NCBI GenBank assembly: GCA_023313575.1
Contig: JAJTTP010000013.1
Coordinates: forward strand, 558,001 to 622,000
Length of the DNA: 64,000 nucleotides
Direction of reading: 5' to 3'
Source of the DNA: Eutypella sp. D-1
Lineage: Eukaryota > Ascomycota > Sordariomycetes > Xylariales > Diatrypaceae
Below the pieces are notes generated by a model that was not told where the DNA came from, did not search any database, and saw nothing but the letters and a program-made list of their open reading frames with translations. The position numbers and the translations under genes were made by a program. The stretch's first letter is position 1. Every line of letters begins with the position of its first letter. Of the stretch, positions 10,859 through 21,994 are shown one piece after another.

Positions 10859-11470
10859 ATGTTCCAGCTATTTACCAGCTTACCTCCGGAGATAAGGCAA
10901 AAGATCTGGCACATTGCTTTAACCGAATGGTCAGCCGTAGCGGTCGCAAGGCGCGACCAACACACTGAACCATGGTCTCTCATCCACGGGGCATTTTCTA
11001 TCGGTCAGGTGTGCTATGAAGCACGGCTGGCAATGACGAAGATCTGTGCGCAGATTCAGATTCCACCGGACGATCATCTCTGGCTTCACTCTGAGACCGA
11101 AATTCTCTTTCTCGGTCTCGCCAGCGAAGCGAACGAGCTTCTAGAGGCCCTGGATGCTGTGGCTTGGCCGGGCGTAGCTCATGTGGCCATCATCTGGTCT
11201 TCATGGGTTGACATTGCTGCGTGCTTTAGGGAGTTCCCCCGGACCTGCCAGTCACTGAGGTCTATCCTCATATTGTTCGCCAACAGCTCCTCACTCCCTG
11301 ATATACGGCCATTGGAACGCCTGGACGTAGAGCACATGATAGACGCCTGCAAAACACAAAACGGCGATCATAAACCATACTGGCTGAACTTCCAGCACAC
11401 GCATTCCTTACAAGCTTGGTTTCGCCCTCCCCTGGTGCCGCCGGACGTGATATACTTACCACTACTATGA
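10859..11470 (+). CDS. 2EXR domain protein
   Basis: Intronless 203-residue protein. The N terminus (F-x-x-F-T-S-L-P-P-E-I-R-Q-K-I-W-x2-A-L) is the F-x-LP-x-EIR-x-IW signature of the fungal 2EXR domain, followed by a block about residues 40-60 with SIGQVCYEAR, also typical. The rest (AWPGVAHVAIIWSSWVD, LRSILILFA) resembles the middle of longer 2EXR proteins. Function of the family is unknown; members are numerous and often lie in fast-evolving regions near HET genes. Full-length relatives are commonly longer, so this may be a short member; the stop at 11468-11470 is clean. Confidence 0.8.
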   Translation: MFQLFTSLPPEIRQKIWHIALTEWSAVAVARRDQHTEPWSLIHGAFSIGQVCYEARLAMTKICAQIQIPPDDHLWLHSETEILFLGLASEANELLEALDAVAWPGVAHVAIIWSSWVDIAACFREFPRTCQSLRSILILFANSSSLPDIRPLERLDVEHMIDACKTQNGDHKPYWLNFQHTHSLQAWFRPPLVPPDVIYLPLL

Positions 11471-12379
11471 GCAAGCTAATGCTCTACTTGAAGACTGCCA
11501 TATCAATTATATATCTCGAATTCTCAAACACACCGTGCCCTGCCCGAACCAATATAGGCGGTGCTTAGTCATAAAGAGGATGATGGTCGCTGCAAGCAGG
11601 CGAGCAGTGATACCCGCAGCAGCCTTTTCCCGCCCGGCGGAAGCACTATACCGGGCCATCCGCGAGGATCTTTCGCGTTAGGATACTATATAGAAAAGAC
11701 CTAAGGACTGGGTATTACCGGAGGGGAGAGGGCGGGATTATTAGCGATTAAGATCTGCTCCATAGAGTGGGAATCCGTGCTGCCGATTCTAAGGAGCCCA
11801 GATCCCAGCCAATTTTATCTGGTCATCCTGAGCCTCCCTTGCTCGTCAGTCTCATCAAGAAAGCAGGAATTATCGACAGAGCTTAAAATGATGTCCCTGA
11901 GGTCGGATCGCGCAATGTATCCCTGCTGCTTAGCAAATCACCTGAGCGAGTAGTTGACAGTAGCGCATCAAGGTACTCATACTAAACAAATCATGATTAT
12001 AATATATGCCCATGAATATTGATCATTATGTAGTGGGATAAAATATTGCAGGTGCATAGCGATCTGGAGCAAGGCAGTCTTCACTGTTGTGGCGTCTTTA
12101 CGCAGGCTTGGCTGGCCCTGGAGGAACTGGAGGTTAGGCGTTTTTTGCCCTCATCAGAGCGACCAAGGTAGTAGGCCAAGAGATTACCTAATATAAGATG
12201 TGCATGCATACAGGCTTTCCACAGCCTTGCTAACATTCATCCTCAGTTCCCAGCTTCTTCCCTTCGAAAATAGAAGTTATAAAATTTTTCATCTATACTA
12301 GAGGAGTTCCGTTGTCGATGAACAACAGGCCACAGCGAAACGTCATTTAAAATTCCGATTGTCGTATTCTGTGCACAAC
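11471..12379. other. Intergenic spacer
   Basis: No coding frame or repeat recognised. The right end is the likely promoter of the HET gene. Confidence 0.45.
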
Positions 12380-14374
12380 ATGCGTCTCATCAATACGCAG
12401 AGTCTGGAGTTGGAAGAGTTCTTCGGCGATGGTATTCCGGATTATGCCATCTTGTGGGTATCCTATTCCTCAATATCGCATTAGGCGGGGCTTAGGCGAT
12501 TGAATTCATAATCCAGGGTGGGCTAGAATTGCTGATACATAGTGTTGCTGGATAGATCACACACTTGGGGAGCCGACGAGCCCACATACGTAGAGTGGCA
12601 GCGTCGCCAAGGCCAAGATACAAGAGCCGGGTACCGGAAGATCGAAGAGGCCTCCAGGCAAGCTTTGAATGATGGGTGGAAATACCTGTGGGTAGACACG
12701 GTCTGCATAGACAAGAGCAGCAGCTCTGAGTTGTCGGAGGCGATCAACTCCATGTTTGCCTGGTACAAGGCCTCCTGCGTCTGTTACGTTTACCTCTCGG
12801 ACGTGTATGTGCACCCTAGAATGCATGCTTCCGGGGAGGAGGTTGATGCAGTCTCGGCTTCAATTTTAAAGCAGATCAAGGCGTCTCGGTGGGTAACCCG
12901 GGGTTGGACGCTACAGGAGCTAATCGCCCCGGGACTCCTTGCTTTTTTCTCACGAGAATGGGTACCAATCGGTGAATTTCGGAAACATCCTCCTCCGCCA
13001 AGAGAATCAAGGATGTGGCAATACACGGCAGGCGACTACATACTGCCGATAATGAATACTTTCGTTAAGGATATCGCAGCCATTACGAACATCCCTGTAC
13101 AGTATCTCGTTTATGAGAAGCTTTACTTGGAAGCAAGTATTGCAAGGAGAATGTCTTGGGCCTCATCAAGGCAAACCACGCGAATAGAGGACATGGCGTA
13201 CTGCCTGCTTGGAATATTCGATATCAATATGCCTTTGCTGTACGGTGAAGGCAGTAGAGCTTTTATCCGGCTGCAGGAGGAAATCATGAAAGTTTCTACC
13301 GACCAATCCATATTCGCTTGGAATTGCATCGATGTGTCAGTTCCACGGCGTCAGGGGGACATTAGCATCATGGCGCCATCGCCGTCGGCTTTTAAGGGAG
13401 CAGAAAGCGTGGTCCCCTGCGAACCCTCAACTGAAAGCATTGCAGACACCATGTTCACTCTATCGAACTTCGGCCTCTCGTTACAATTGCCGCTCTTCAG
13501 GCTCCCCCATACAGACAAGGAATATCTTTGGGAAGAATATGTCCTGTGTATGTTGAATTGCCGGCTTGAAACTCAAGTGCCTGATGAGAGGTTGTACCTC
13601 CCATTACGAAGGATGGTCTATGCTGGCAATGATGCGTTATACGAAAGGTGCTACCGGCCATCCGCACCACTTTCCATTTGCCCACGCATTAGCGAAAACG
13701 CGGTACCCCCTTCAGAGAGGATTTATGTCTCTAGGATAAGGGAAAGTGACAGCAATAGCCTTTGGAACATTAACAAGAAATGTTGGAGGAAGCATCATGC
13801 ACATGACTGGACAGTTTTAGTCTTGTTCGAACCAAGCATGGAAGAAGAATATTCTATTAAGCAGTGGTCGCTGTTTGATGTGGGGTTTCGAAAGTGCAAT
13901 CCATGGCAGTGCGAGAATCAGATTTCCCGTCAGTGGTTAAGGGAAGACAATTCTGACCATGAGTACTTCGCTCTCATGTTGGAGGTTGAGCAGAAGGTTA
14001 AGAGAGCCCAGACAGCTGCGAACAAAGCTGTTGTTCGGCTTGATGTGCGTAGGACGTCTTCTTCGGCGGGGTTGGGCAAGTCAGTCATATGCAGTCAGGT
14101 TACGATACTATCAACCGGAGGCTGGAGCGATACCTGGCACCTAAAAGATATGTGGAAGCCATCGCTTCCCCACCTTTCGAACTATACTGTTTCGACGTTC
14201 CCGAGGACTTGGACAGTTACAGTCGAACCTGAGCTGAAGTTGGATGCGGGTGATATTGTAATCCCATTACGCATTGGCTTGCTGGAAACCTATTCCGTAC
14301 AGCTTGCGAGGCGCTATGAAGAAGTCTGGAAACTTCTGAAGTCGGGATCAAGGCGGGTTGGGGACCATATATAG
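12380..14374 (+). CDS. HET-domain (heterokaryon incompatibility) protein, two exons
   Basis: Exons 12380-12453 and 12556-14374; the 102-bp intron starts GTGGGT and ends GATAG. Splicing rebuilds the hallmark opening (MRLINTQSLELEEFFG...YAILSHTWG) and gives 630 residues. The HET blocks follow in order: YAILSHTWG, then KYLWVDTVCIDKSSSSELSEAINSMF broken around residues 65-95 with the VDTxCIDK core, CYVYLSDV, and RWVTRGWTLQELIAP. The C-terminal 400 residues include a linker (RMSWASSRQTTRIEDMAYC and LLGIF core) frequent in HET-E/HET-D-like proteins, but no NACHT or WD repeats are fused. HET domains trigger cell death when incompatible strains fuse. The gene appears intact. Partner locus cannot be told from sequence. 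Confidence 0.9.
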
Positions 14375-16562
14375 AGTAGATCCAGTCGACATTAACGGGG
14401 CAAGCCTAAAAAAAGTAAGGGCCCTGTTGAGATCATGAAACAGAAGTATGTCCACACGCTAATTGACCCTTGGCCCGTTGATCTTACTTGCGTGGTAGTT
14501 GCCCATAATTGTCGAAGGGTTTATGGGGTGGTGATATGGATTCACACAGTGGCAGACTGTAGCGTTAAAACTCTGCCCAATACAACATCTTTTGCCCTGC
14601 TATCTCTACCCCTACAGGCTCTACAAACTTGTGACTTCGGGAACAGAGACCGTCAGAGGCTGTCCTTGTTGGGGCCCATAATTCCATTGTTTGGGCCCAC
14701 TTTTGGCACTATAGCTATATCCCTCGCTACGGGTGGCTTTGTATTTAGTTTCTTCCCTTTTCATCTCCACGTTGCTAGATAGATTCACTGATCACTGACT
14801 TTGTGGCTGGTCGTACCTCCACCAGATACACGAAGTCAGCGTTGTGATCATCGTGAATAGACGTTCTTTCGCTCATTATCAGTGTTTCCATACGCTTGAC
14901 AGTCCTCACACAGACTTTTCATTGCATATTCGTCATCAGAAGTGCAGAATGTAGCGGAGAGGATGGCTTGTGATGCACAGGCCAGTTTTGAGAGATCCAC
15001 AGTTCGGAATGGACCCACGATGGAGAACAATGGATTAGAGAAGTCTTGGCCCTGGGGTCCGGGGGAATTCCTATGCCAAGCTCAGCTGCCCAGCCGGGAT
15101 CTAAGCAAGCAATGGCATAGTGAAAGCTTGTCTCACTCACCCCGATCTTGGCAGGGCACCAGGGCGCTCGGATAGAAGAAGGCTTTGCAATTTTTGTTTC
15201 CATGAAAGGATTAAGATAACCGAGTGAGATCATTTCGTCACGCTTCCTAGTACTTCATTCACATACCGTGTTCCACGTCATCCTAAGCATCCCAATGAAT
15301 GATCGACAGTCTTGACTGTTGGTAAATACCAATCTCGTATAACAGGCAGACATGGCAAACATGGTGGTTACTCTGCTAATGATTCTACAATGAAAGTCCT
15401 AATTCGTATTTTGACACTTCGCTACCCACCAACAATGTGAATGTAACCCAAAGAAAATTAGGGCGAGAGGAGGAGTCGTAATGGTGGCTGATGATGTACA
15501 GAGTAGTCACCAGTTATAGGTATATCTAGACGACGAGCGCCGCCGTTCGCACCTCTGCAAAAGAATTGTTTCCCAGTTTGTCGGGCCCATCTAGTGACTC
15601 GTTTTTTTCCACTGTCAACCAATAGTAAAATAGAGGCCATCCCATAAAAGGGATCGGTCAAGCTGTAGGCACGTACGAAGTACCGACATACACAACATAC
15701 GTTTGGGCAGGTACAATGTGTAACGGCAATTCGGCATGGCGCTGGCCGGCGATATCAGGGATACGGGGAGAATGTATCGCACAATATTTCCATGCTTGCA
15801 ATCCCAGCCTACCATTTCGAAACAGTACTTTAAGGTACATGTTCCGGTTACTCAATCACTCATTAGAAGGTGGGTGCTTACGAGTACATGCATGATAGAA
15901 CAATTGCAGAGCATGGTATCCATGCCTCCCTTCTTTCCCTAGCAACTGCCTGGTTAAATGTTCCCAATCAAGGTTGCTCCCAGACCCATACATACATATG
16001 TAAGTAAAAGTAAAGTTATTCTCTTATCCACCTGCATACTGGATCTATTACTCTCCCACATTTCCACCCATCGCCCATCCCGGTCACCTAAATCACCATA
16101 ACCATCAGAATAACAACAACCACAACCACAACCATAACCGCCTTGGCACCCCTCTCCTCCTCAATTCTACCCTCAACCCAGTGCCGTGTCATTCTATTCT
16201 ACCATCCTAACTACCAATCTCATTATGTTGCGTGGTCGTTGCGCCTCTTAATAATCTGTTCATTTTCATTTGCGTGCGTTCTATTGCGCGAATACGATGA
16301 GCTAGTTGGGGATTTCCTACCCAACCCGTTGTAGTCATAACCTGGAATACAGTTAAACCACTCGTTGGGACTCACAAGCCTTCATCCATCAATCCACATC
16401 TTTCTCTTTACGCGATATCCGTTTGTAGCGCCCGTACAATCATATCTTGCGTACCTAAGTAGCATGTGCACTTTTGTATTCAACTTGGAACCTTCTTCAT
16501 CGGCATAATCCCCATACTCCGTCTCTACATCTGCACCTGCATCTGATAAACTTTTGCGAAGC
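14375..16562. other. Long intergenic spacer
   Basis: About 2.2 kb with only short frames on both strands that lack family resemblance. The 16080-16130 stretch is rich in CCA/CAA triplets and, with the T/C-rich sequence after it, probably forms the promoter and leader of the mannanase gene. Confidence 0.45.
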
Positions 16563-18008
16563 ATGATTTTCGTCCACTGCATTGTGGCTGCCCTGCTGGG
16601 CGCCGTCTCCGCCCAGCAGACCGTATTCTCCATTGATTCCGATGGTAAGTTACACGGCCCCTGCTAACTTAAAGACTTTTTCTCAATTCGTGGTCCATGC
16701 TCATATCCCCATGCGCTCTTAGATGCCATCAAACAGTCCGCCAAGACGCTTGCCTATGACTTGATGACCTACTACCATGGCAATGAGTCCGGTCAGACAC
16801 CCGGTATTCTCCCGGGTCCCCCTCCAGCAGGCGACTATTACTGGTGGGAGGGCGGCGCTCTTTGGGGTACCATGATTGATTATTGGCACTACACCGGCGA
16901 CGAGACGTACAACGATGTCGTGAGCCAAGCCATGCTGCATCAAGTGGGGCCGAACCAGGATTATCAACCTCCGAACTACACGGCTTCGCTTGGCAATGAC
17001 GATCAGGGTTTCTGGGGCATGTCCGCAATGCAAGCCGCCGAGGAGAATTTCCCGGACCCTCCAAAGGATCAGCCGCAGTGGTTGTCCCTAGCCCAGGCTG
17101 TCTTCAACACCCAAGCTGACCCCTCGCGCCACGACAAGACGTGCGGTGGTGGCCTGCGCTGGCAGATCCCTTTCGCGAACAACGGCTATAACTACAAGAA
17201 TAGCATCGCCAACGGTTGCTTCTTCAACCTCGGTGCCCGCCTTGCCCGCTACCTAGACAACAGCACATACGCCGACTGGGCCGAGAAGACCTGGGATTGG
17301 GTCCGCGAAGTCGGCTTCATGGACGACAAGTACAACATATTTGATGGTGCCCACGTCGAGACCAACTGCACCGACATCAACCGGGCCCAATTTTCATATA
17401 ACAATGCCATATACCTTCTCGGTGCCGCTCATATGTACAACTACACAAATGGTGATTCCAAGTGGAAGGATCGCGTCGAGGGCTTGCTTGACGCTACCCT
17501 GGGCGTTTTCTTCCCCAATGACATAGCTGTTGAGGCCTCTTGCGAACAACACCAGAGCTGTACGACCGATATGCTCAGCTTCAAGGGCTACGACCATCGA
17601 TGGATGACGCAGACAACCCAGATCGCTCCCTTCACGGCGGACAAGATCTTGCCCGTCTTAAAGAAATCAGCACAAGCCGCTGTTACGCAGTGCACTGGTG
17701 GCACTGATGGTCGCACCTGCGGCTTCATGTGGTCGTCGGGAAAATACGACGGATCTAAAGGAGCAGGTCAGACCATGAATGTACTCGCTGCCGTGACCTC
17801 CCTACTCCACGTTTCGGCTGATGCTCCCGTCACCAACTCCACTGGCGGTACTAGCGCCGGAAACTTCGACGCTGGCCAGGGCGGTGGGACCTTGGAACCC
17901 TATCATAAGGATATTACAACAGCAGACAAGGTCGGTGCCGGTATTTTGACTGCCATTGTCATCGGATCCGCCCTCGCAGCAATGGGCTGGATGACCCTCC
18001 TGGAATGA
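16563..18008 (+). CDS. GPI-anchored glycoside hydrolase family 76 (mannan endo-1,6-alpha-mannosidase, Dfg5/Dcw1 type)
   Basis: Exons 16563-16644 and 16723-18008 (78-bp intron, GTAAGT...CTTAG) give 455 residues. Residues 1-17 are a signal peptide ending VSA. The mature protein opens with the family block SAKTLAYDLMTYYHGNE. Further GH76 blocks are WWEGGALWGTMIDYW, the catalytic Asp pair D120-D121 in GNDDQGFWG, GGLRWQI and YNNAIYLLGAA. The last 25 residues form a hydrophobic tail (VGAGILTAIVIGSALAAMG) after a Ser/Thr/Gly-rich linker, the pattern of a GPI-anchor signal. The enzyme is thought to act at the plasma membrane/cell wall, transferring GPI proteins onto wall glucan by cleaving or linking their mannan core. 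Fungi carry several paralogues, so no single gene symbol is given. Confidence 0.92.
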
Positions 18009-20763
18009 AAGATGTGGTTGGGGGTGCGCTTAGATGGGTGCGAAAGATTGACTATGTGGCTTTTTAATTTCTCTTCTTGTTAATATTCACCACTTACTTT
18101 TCCACGTCGCGATTGGGAACTTTACGTACACGGAGTTCAAACGTCGTGTTTCTACGGTATCACCCGGCTCGGTGATCCCACCCTTGTCACGTAATTGGGT
18201 GGATGGGCGGGAGGAAGGGAAGGGCGGTGCATTATAGGGGTGGTCGAAGAACCGGAGTCCGGCGCCACGGATATTGGATGTTTGGCTCGGGACTTAACAT
18301 ACATAATTGTGACATAATGAGAAGCCTCGGGGTTGGTCGCGAACCAGTCGATAATGCGTTCATCTATTCCAGTTCAGTTCATTCTCGTGGTGGTAGCCTG
18401 GTAATCCTACCTGATATGTGCAATGCGTAGCTTCCTGTAAGCCTTGACTAGTGGGTTGAGGAGAGGGGTGCGGGGCGACTTCAGGAGTCCCCGAGCTTCA
18501 ACGGTAGCTAATGTTTCCATACATCCACATACGTCCTTCACGCATTAAGGACTCATATAAACCCCACGTCATTATCCGACACAATCCCATCAGCTTTCCA
18601 GGCCCTTCCATGAAAAGGCAAATACCAACAGAATGACTTACTCCTCGAAGCCGATCAACCATAGACCGATCGCCTCCAAGCTCTTGAAAGCGGGCCCGCC
18701 TTGAAACCCTGGGACTCGAGGCCCAATAGTGCAACTATCGCCGAGGCGAATAGACAGCGGCGAGGTCCATCTCCACAATACGGCCCAGGAATCGCACATA
18801 TATTAAAGCAGGCTATACTATACCCACTTTCAGCACCGTTGAAGATTGCGGGAGAGGCGTATCGCGTGTCCAGGCAAAGGGCATATATGTCCGCTTTACT
18901 TTACCTTACTCAACTAGACCCCCCTCCAAGGTCTGGGCACCGCGCACTACTTCGAGTCGTAATATAGCCATATCCACTTAGATGAGAAGCGCCGTCATGC
19001 GTCGTGGCCCGGGAATGAGGCCGGGCCCGATCAATTTCCATGCGTTGGAGTCGAGTACCTAACCCTGCCGCGTGAGCGCATGTTCTCAGGCCCGGCTAGG
19101 ATAGCGCACTCGGCCCGTCGTATGGTCCCGGGATGAGCGGGCGGCTGGTCGCCGAAACCGAGCCTGCCGAAATGGGAGCTCTTCTAGGCAGCCTGTCTCT
19201 ATTGAAAAGGCCCGATGTGCTGCGGTCGGACGCAAGATACCAGTAGCATAGTAGGCTCCGAAATGGTATGTCGTCCTTGAGGAAGGGGTAGTTGCGATAA
19301 GTCGGCGAACGCCGTTCGAGGGAGAAAGCCAGCCTGTATACACCCTTTCGTCTCTAGAATCCCGTTCCATCGCGCTTGGAGTGACTCTAAAGACGATACC
19401 TGGCGATCTTAGGTCATGATTATGCCTAGTACTCTACATGGAGACTACTCTCTTTAAGAATCCCCCTCCCCCCCCTTGGTACAAACTGGCTTACAGCAGT
19501 AATTACGTCTCCCACCTCAAGAAAAGAAAATTGCCTGCGCCTTTCCATGCAGCTCCCATACAGGCCGCGGTCTCCCGCGCTCATGCCGTGGCTAAGACAG
19601 CAGCGTAGACGATCGAGCACGGCGGCTTTGCCAATTGGGGGAGTGCGCTGCTCTCGGCTGAGTGTTCGAAGTGTGGATATTATGGTGTCCACTGTCAACT
19701 TGGATGAATGAGCGAAGCTGCCAGTAAGCGCTTTTAGGCTTTACCTTGCCTCACCAAGCACCAAACACCATGCCCAGAAAATTGAGCACCCTTCACCCCA
19801 CAATCCTGCCCTAGGCAGACTTCAATGCGGAATTGCATCACAAATTCCACCACTTCCACGCGATAAGCACCGAATCAGTCCATTCCAATCCGTCGGGCCT
19901 CGGCGGCAATAGCCATCAGCCCTATTAGTTCATTAAGGCCGTCGCCAACGTCCTTAATAGTTATGTCAAGTGGACTATAGGGTAATAGTTCGTTCATATC
20001 GAAGGTAGCTTCTATAAGCCAGCAACTACCACGTCTACGCGTGTAGGTAAACTAATATATATACGTATATGCAAGTCGAGGTTCGTAGGATTCGGTGCTG
20101 AAATCATTATGTAAATATACAGCCTTTGTTTCCGTCGAGCAATCCGGAAGATGAACATGTATGTACGAGTTTCTCCATTTCCGCCCACCAGAATATGTCT
20201 GGCTGGTTACGTAGATTATCTGTATGGGTGGCTCGTTTAGTAGATGACGCTTCTTAAACTCTTAAGCGTAGGAGCGAACCAGTTTTACAATGCTTAATTA
20301 GGAGGAAGGCTCCCTGCAACTGATGACTGGCTGGATTAATGATGCGTACATGTACCTTCGCCAGGAATGGTCGATAAAGGATGCCAAGGGGATATTGATC
20401 CGCTGTCGCAGTTATGATGATAGGTTCAAGCCGGAGCAATCGGTGATAGGCGGATTTAACTCCCCACCCCTCTCCCCCGGGGTGTTATACTCATAATTAT
20501 AGATACCTTGTACGCCCTTCGGGGCCCCCTGTTCAAAGGCGGCCGCTGGCTATGCAGTCTCCGAAGGCGATAGGCCGACAAGCCTCCAAATACCCGCTGC
20601 GCCTTCATCCATAGCATCGCCATTAAATAGGCAGCGAGTATAAGTACTTACTTGGATCTCTTTAGCTTCGGTATTAATTAATTCATACACTCAAGTCGAA
20701 CAGCACGCACCATCGTTTTCGTTCTGATACTTTCAAGTTAAAAACAGCGAAACGAAAAAGAAA
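18009..20763. other. Long intergenic spacer
   Basis: About 2.75 kb without a convincing gene. Two minus-strand frames (19086-19370 and 19426-19698) are about 90 residues each, Arg-rich, and match no family known to me. The region is relatively GC-rich at 18.6-19.4 kb. An unrecognised small gene or decayed sequence cannot be excluded. Confidence 0.4.
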
Positions 20764-21652
20764 ATGAAGCTCATCGTCACAGGCGCTACGGGGTTCGTGG
20801 GTACGGAGGTCGTACGTCAGTGTCTGGCCCGAGATGACATCACCACGGTAGTGGCCGTGGCCCGCAAGCCCGTCACCGCCCCCGACGGCGTCGACGCCGA
20901 CAAGCTCCGCTCCGTCGTGATAACTGATTACCCCACATCCGCTGCCGACTACCCCGACGAGGCGAGGAGGGAATTTGCCGGCGCTAATGGTTGTATATGG
21001 TAGAGCCCCCTCTTTTCACCTGGTTCCAAGTTCCAACCGTCTTTCTTCCCTCGCCTTTCACATATTCACTTCTTGGGCTGCTGGGCTAAAACAACGTCAC
21101 TGAAGGACCGTCGCTGTCGTCCCTGGCCGGAAAGCACTCAGCCTTGACAGCAAGGAAGTCGCGCGCATTTGCCAGGACACCGCTCCCGCCCGGACTCGAT
21201 GCCATGTGTGAGGCCGGTGTCGCACGGCCGTTCCGGTTCCTGTACATGAGCGGCGCGAACGCCGAGCGCGACCAGACTAAGAAGCCGTGGCTGCTTGGCG
21301 ACTACTCCCTCATGCGGGTGCGTTATTCATTTCCCTACCTCTTCCATCAGTCACATCTCTCGGCTAATTAGGACATGCATAGGGCGAGGGCGAGACCAAG
21401 ATCATAGCGCGCGGCAAGACACACGAAGGAGTCGAGGTCGTCGCCGCCAAGCCGGGCATGATCAACGCACCGGACGCTCGTCTGAGAGCTGCCATGGGCC
21501 CCATCATCGCGGGCGTCACGGGTATCCACAGCATCGGGGTTGTGGAGCTCTCGCGCGTCATGATCGACCAGGTCGTCGGCGGGTTCGAGAAGGACCCGCT
21601 CTCAGACACAGACCTCGTCCGCCTCGCGAAGGCCACGACGGGGAAGAAATAA
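20764..21652 (+). CDS. NAD(P)-binding Rossmann oxidoreductase (NmrA/epimerase-like), with apparent one-base frameshift
   Basis: Exons 20764-20999, 21106-21317 and 21383-21652. The N terminus MKLIVTGATGFVGTEVVRQ has the extended-SDR motif TGATGFVG. Exon 1 ends at GCIW and exon 2 continues TVAVVPGRKALSLDSKEVARICQDTA, as in the family; but that frame hits a TGA near 21210, while the next block (PGLDAMCEAG...PFRFLYMSGANAERDQTKKPW) is in the +1 frame. One extra C in the C-rich run at about 21185-21195 explains this. The last junction (LMR/GEGETKI) is clean, and the protein would be about 239 residues with the KPGMINAP block. A splice acceptor near 21155 would avoid the shift but delete the conserved TVAV-ICQD block. 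So: recent pseudogene, sequence error, or a shortened protein. Confidence 0.65.
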
Positions 21653-21994
21653 GTAATTCCTCTTTCAGTTCGAAGCAGATCTTTGATTTATACCTACATA
21701 TCTGGTTTTGGTCCGTTTTGGCGGTGGTTATTTGCGTGCATCCCACATGACTTTATTTGAATATACCCTTTTTAAGACCCAAGTTTCCTAGTTACCGCAA
21801 CCAACCACCATGGTGCTTCTCGTATGCCATAGATAATCAGGGTATCTATCTACAGCCCAGCCGGACCCTACATCCAGTATATCCAGACTTGTATAGATGC
21901 TCTATATGATAGAGATATAGCGTTATTCGTCATATGTCTAAACCCGTCGCAGGTCTATGTCATCCACGAAATCTACCCTTGCAGTCAAATACAA
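21653..21994. other. Spacer between convergent genes
   Basis: Short AT-rich spacer holding both 3' UTRs; nothing else seen. Confidence 0.5.

Noticed and set aside
14435..14782. 115-residue frame after the HET gene
   Set aside because: No family resemblance and AT-rich flanking composition; likely chance.
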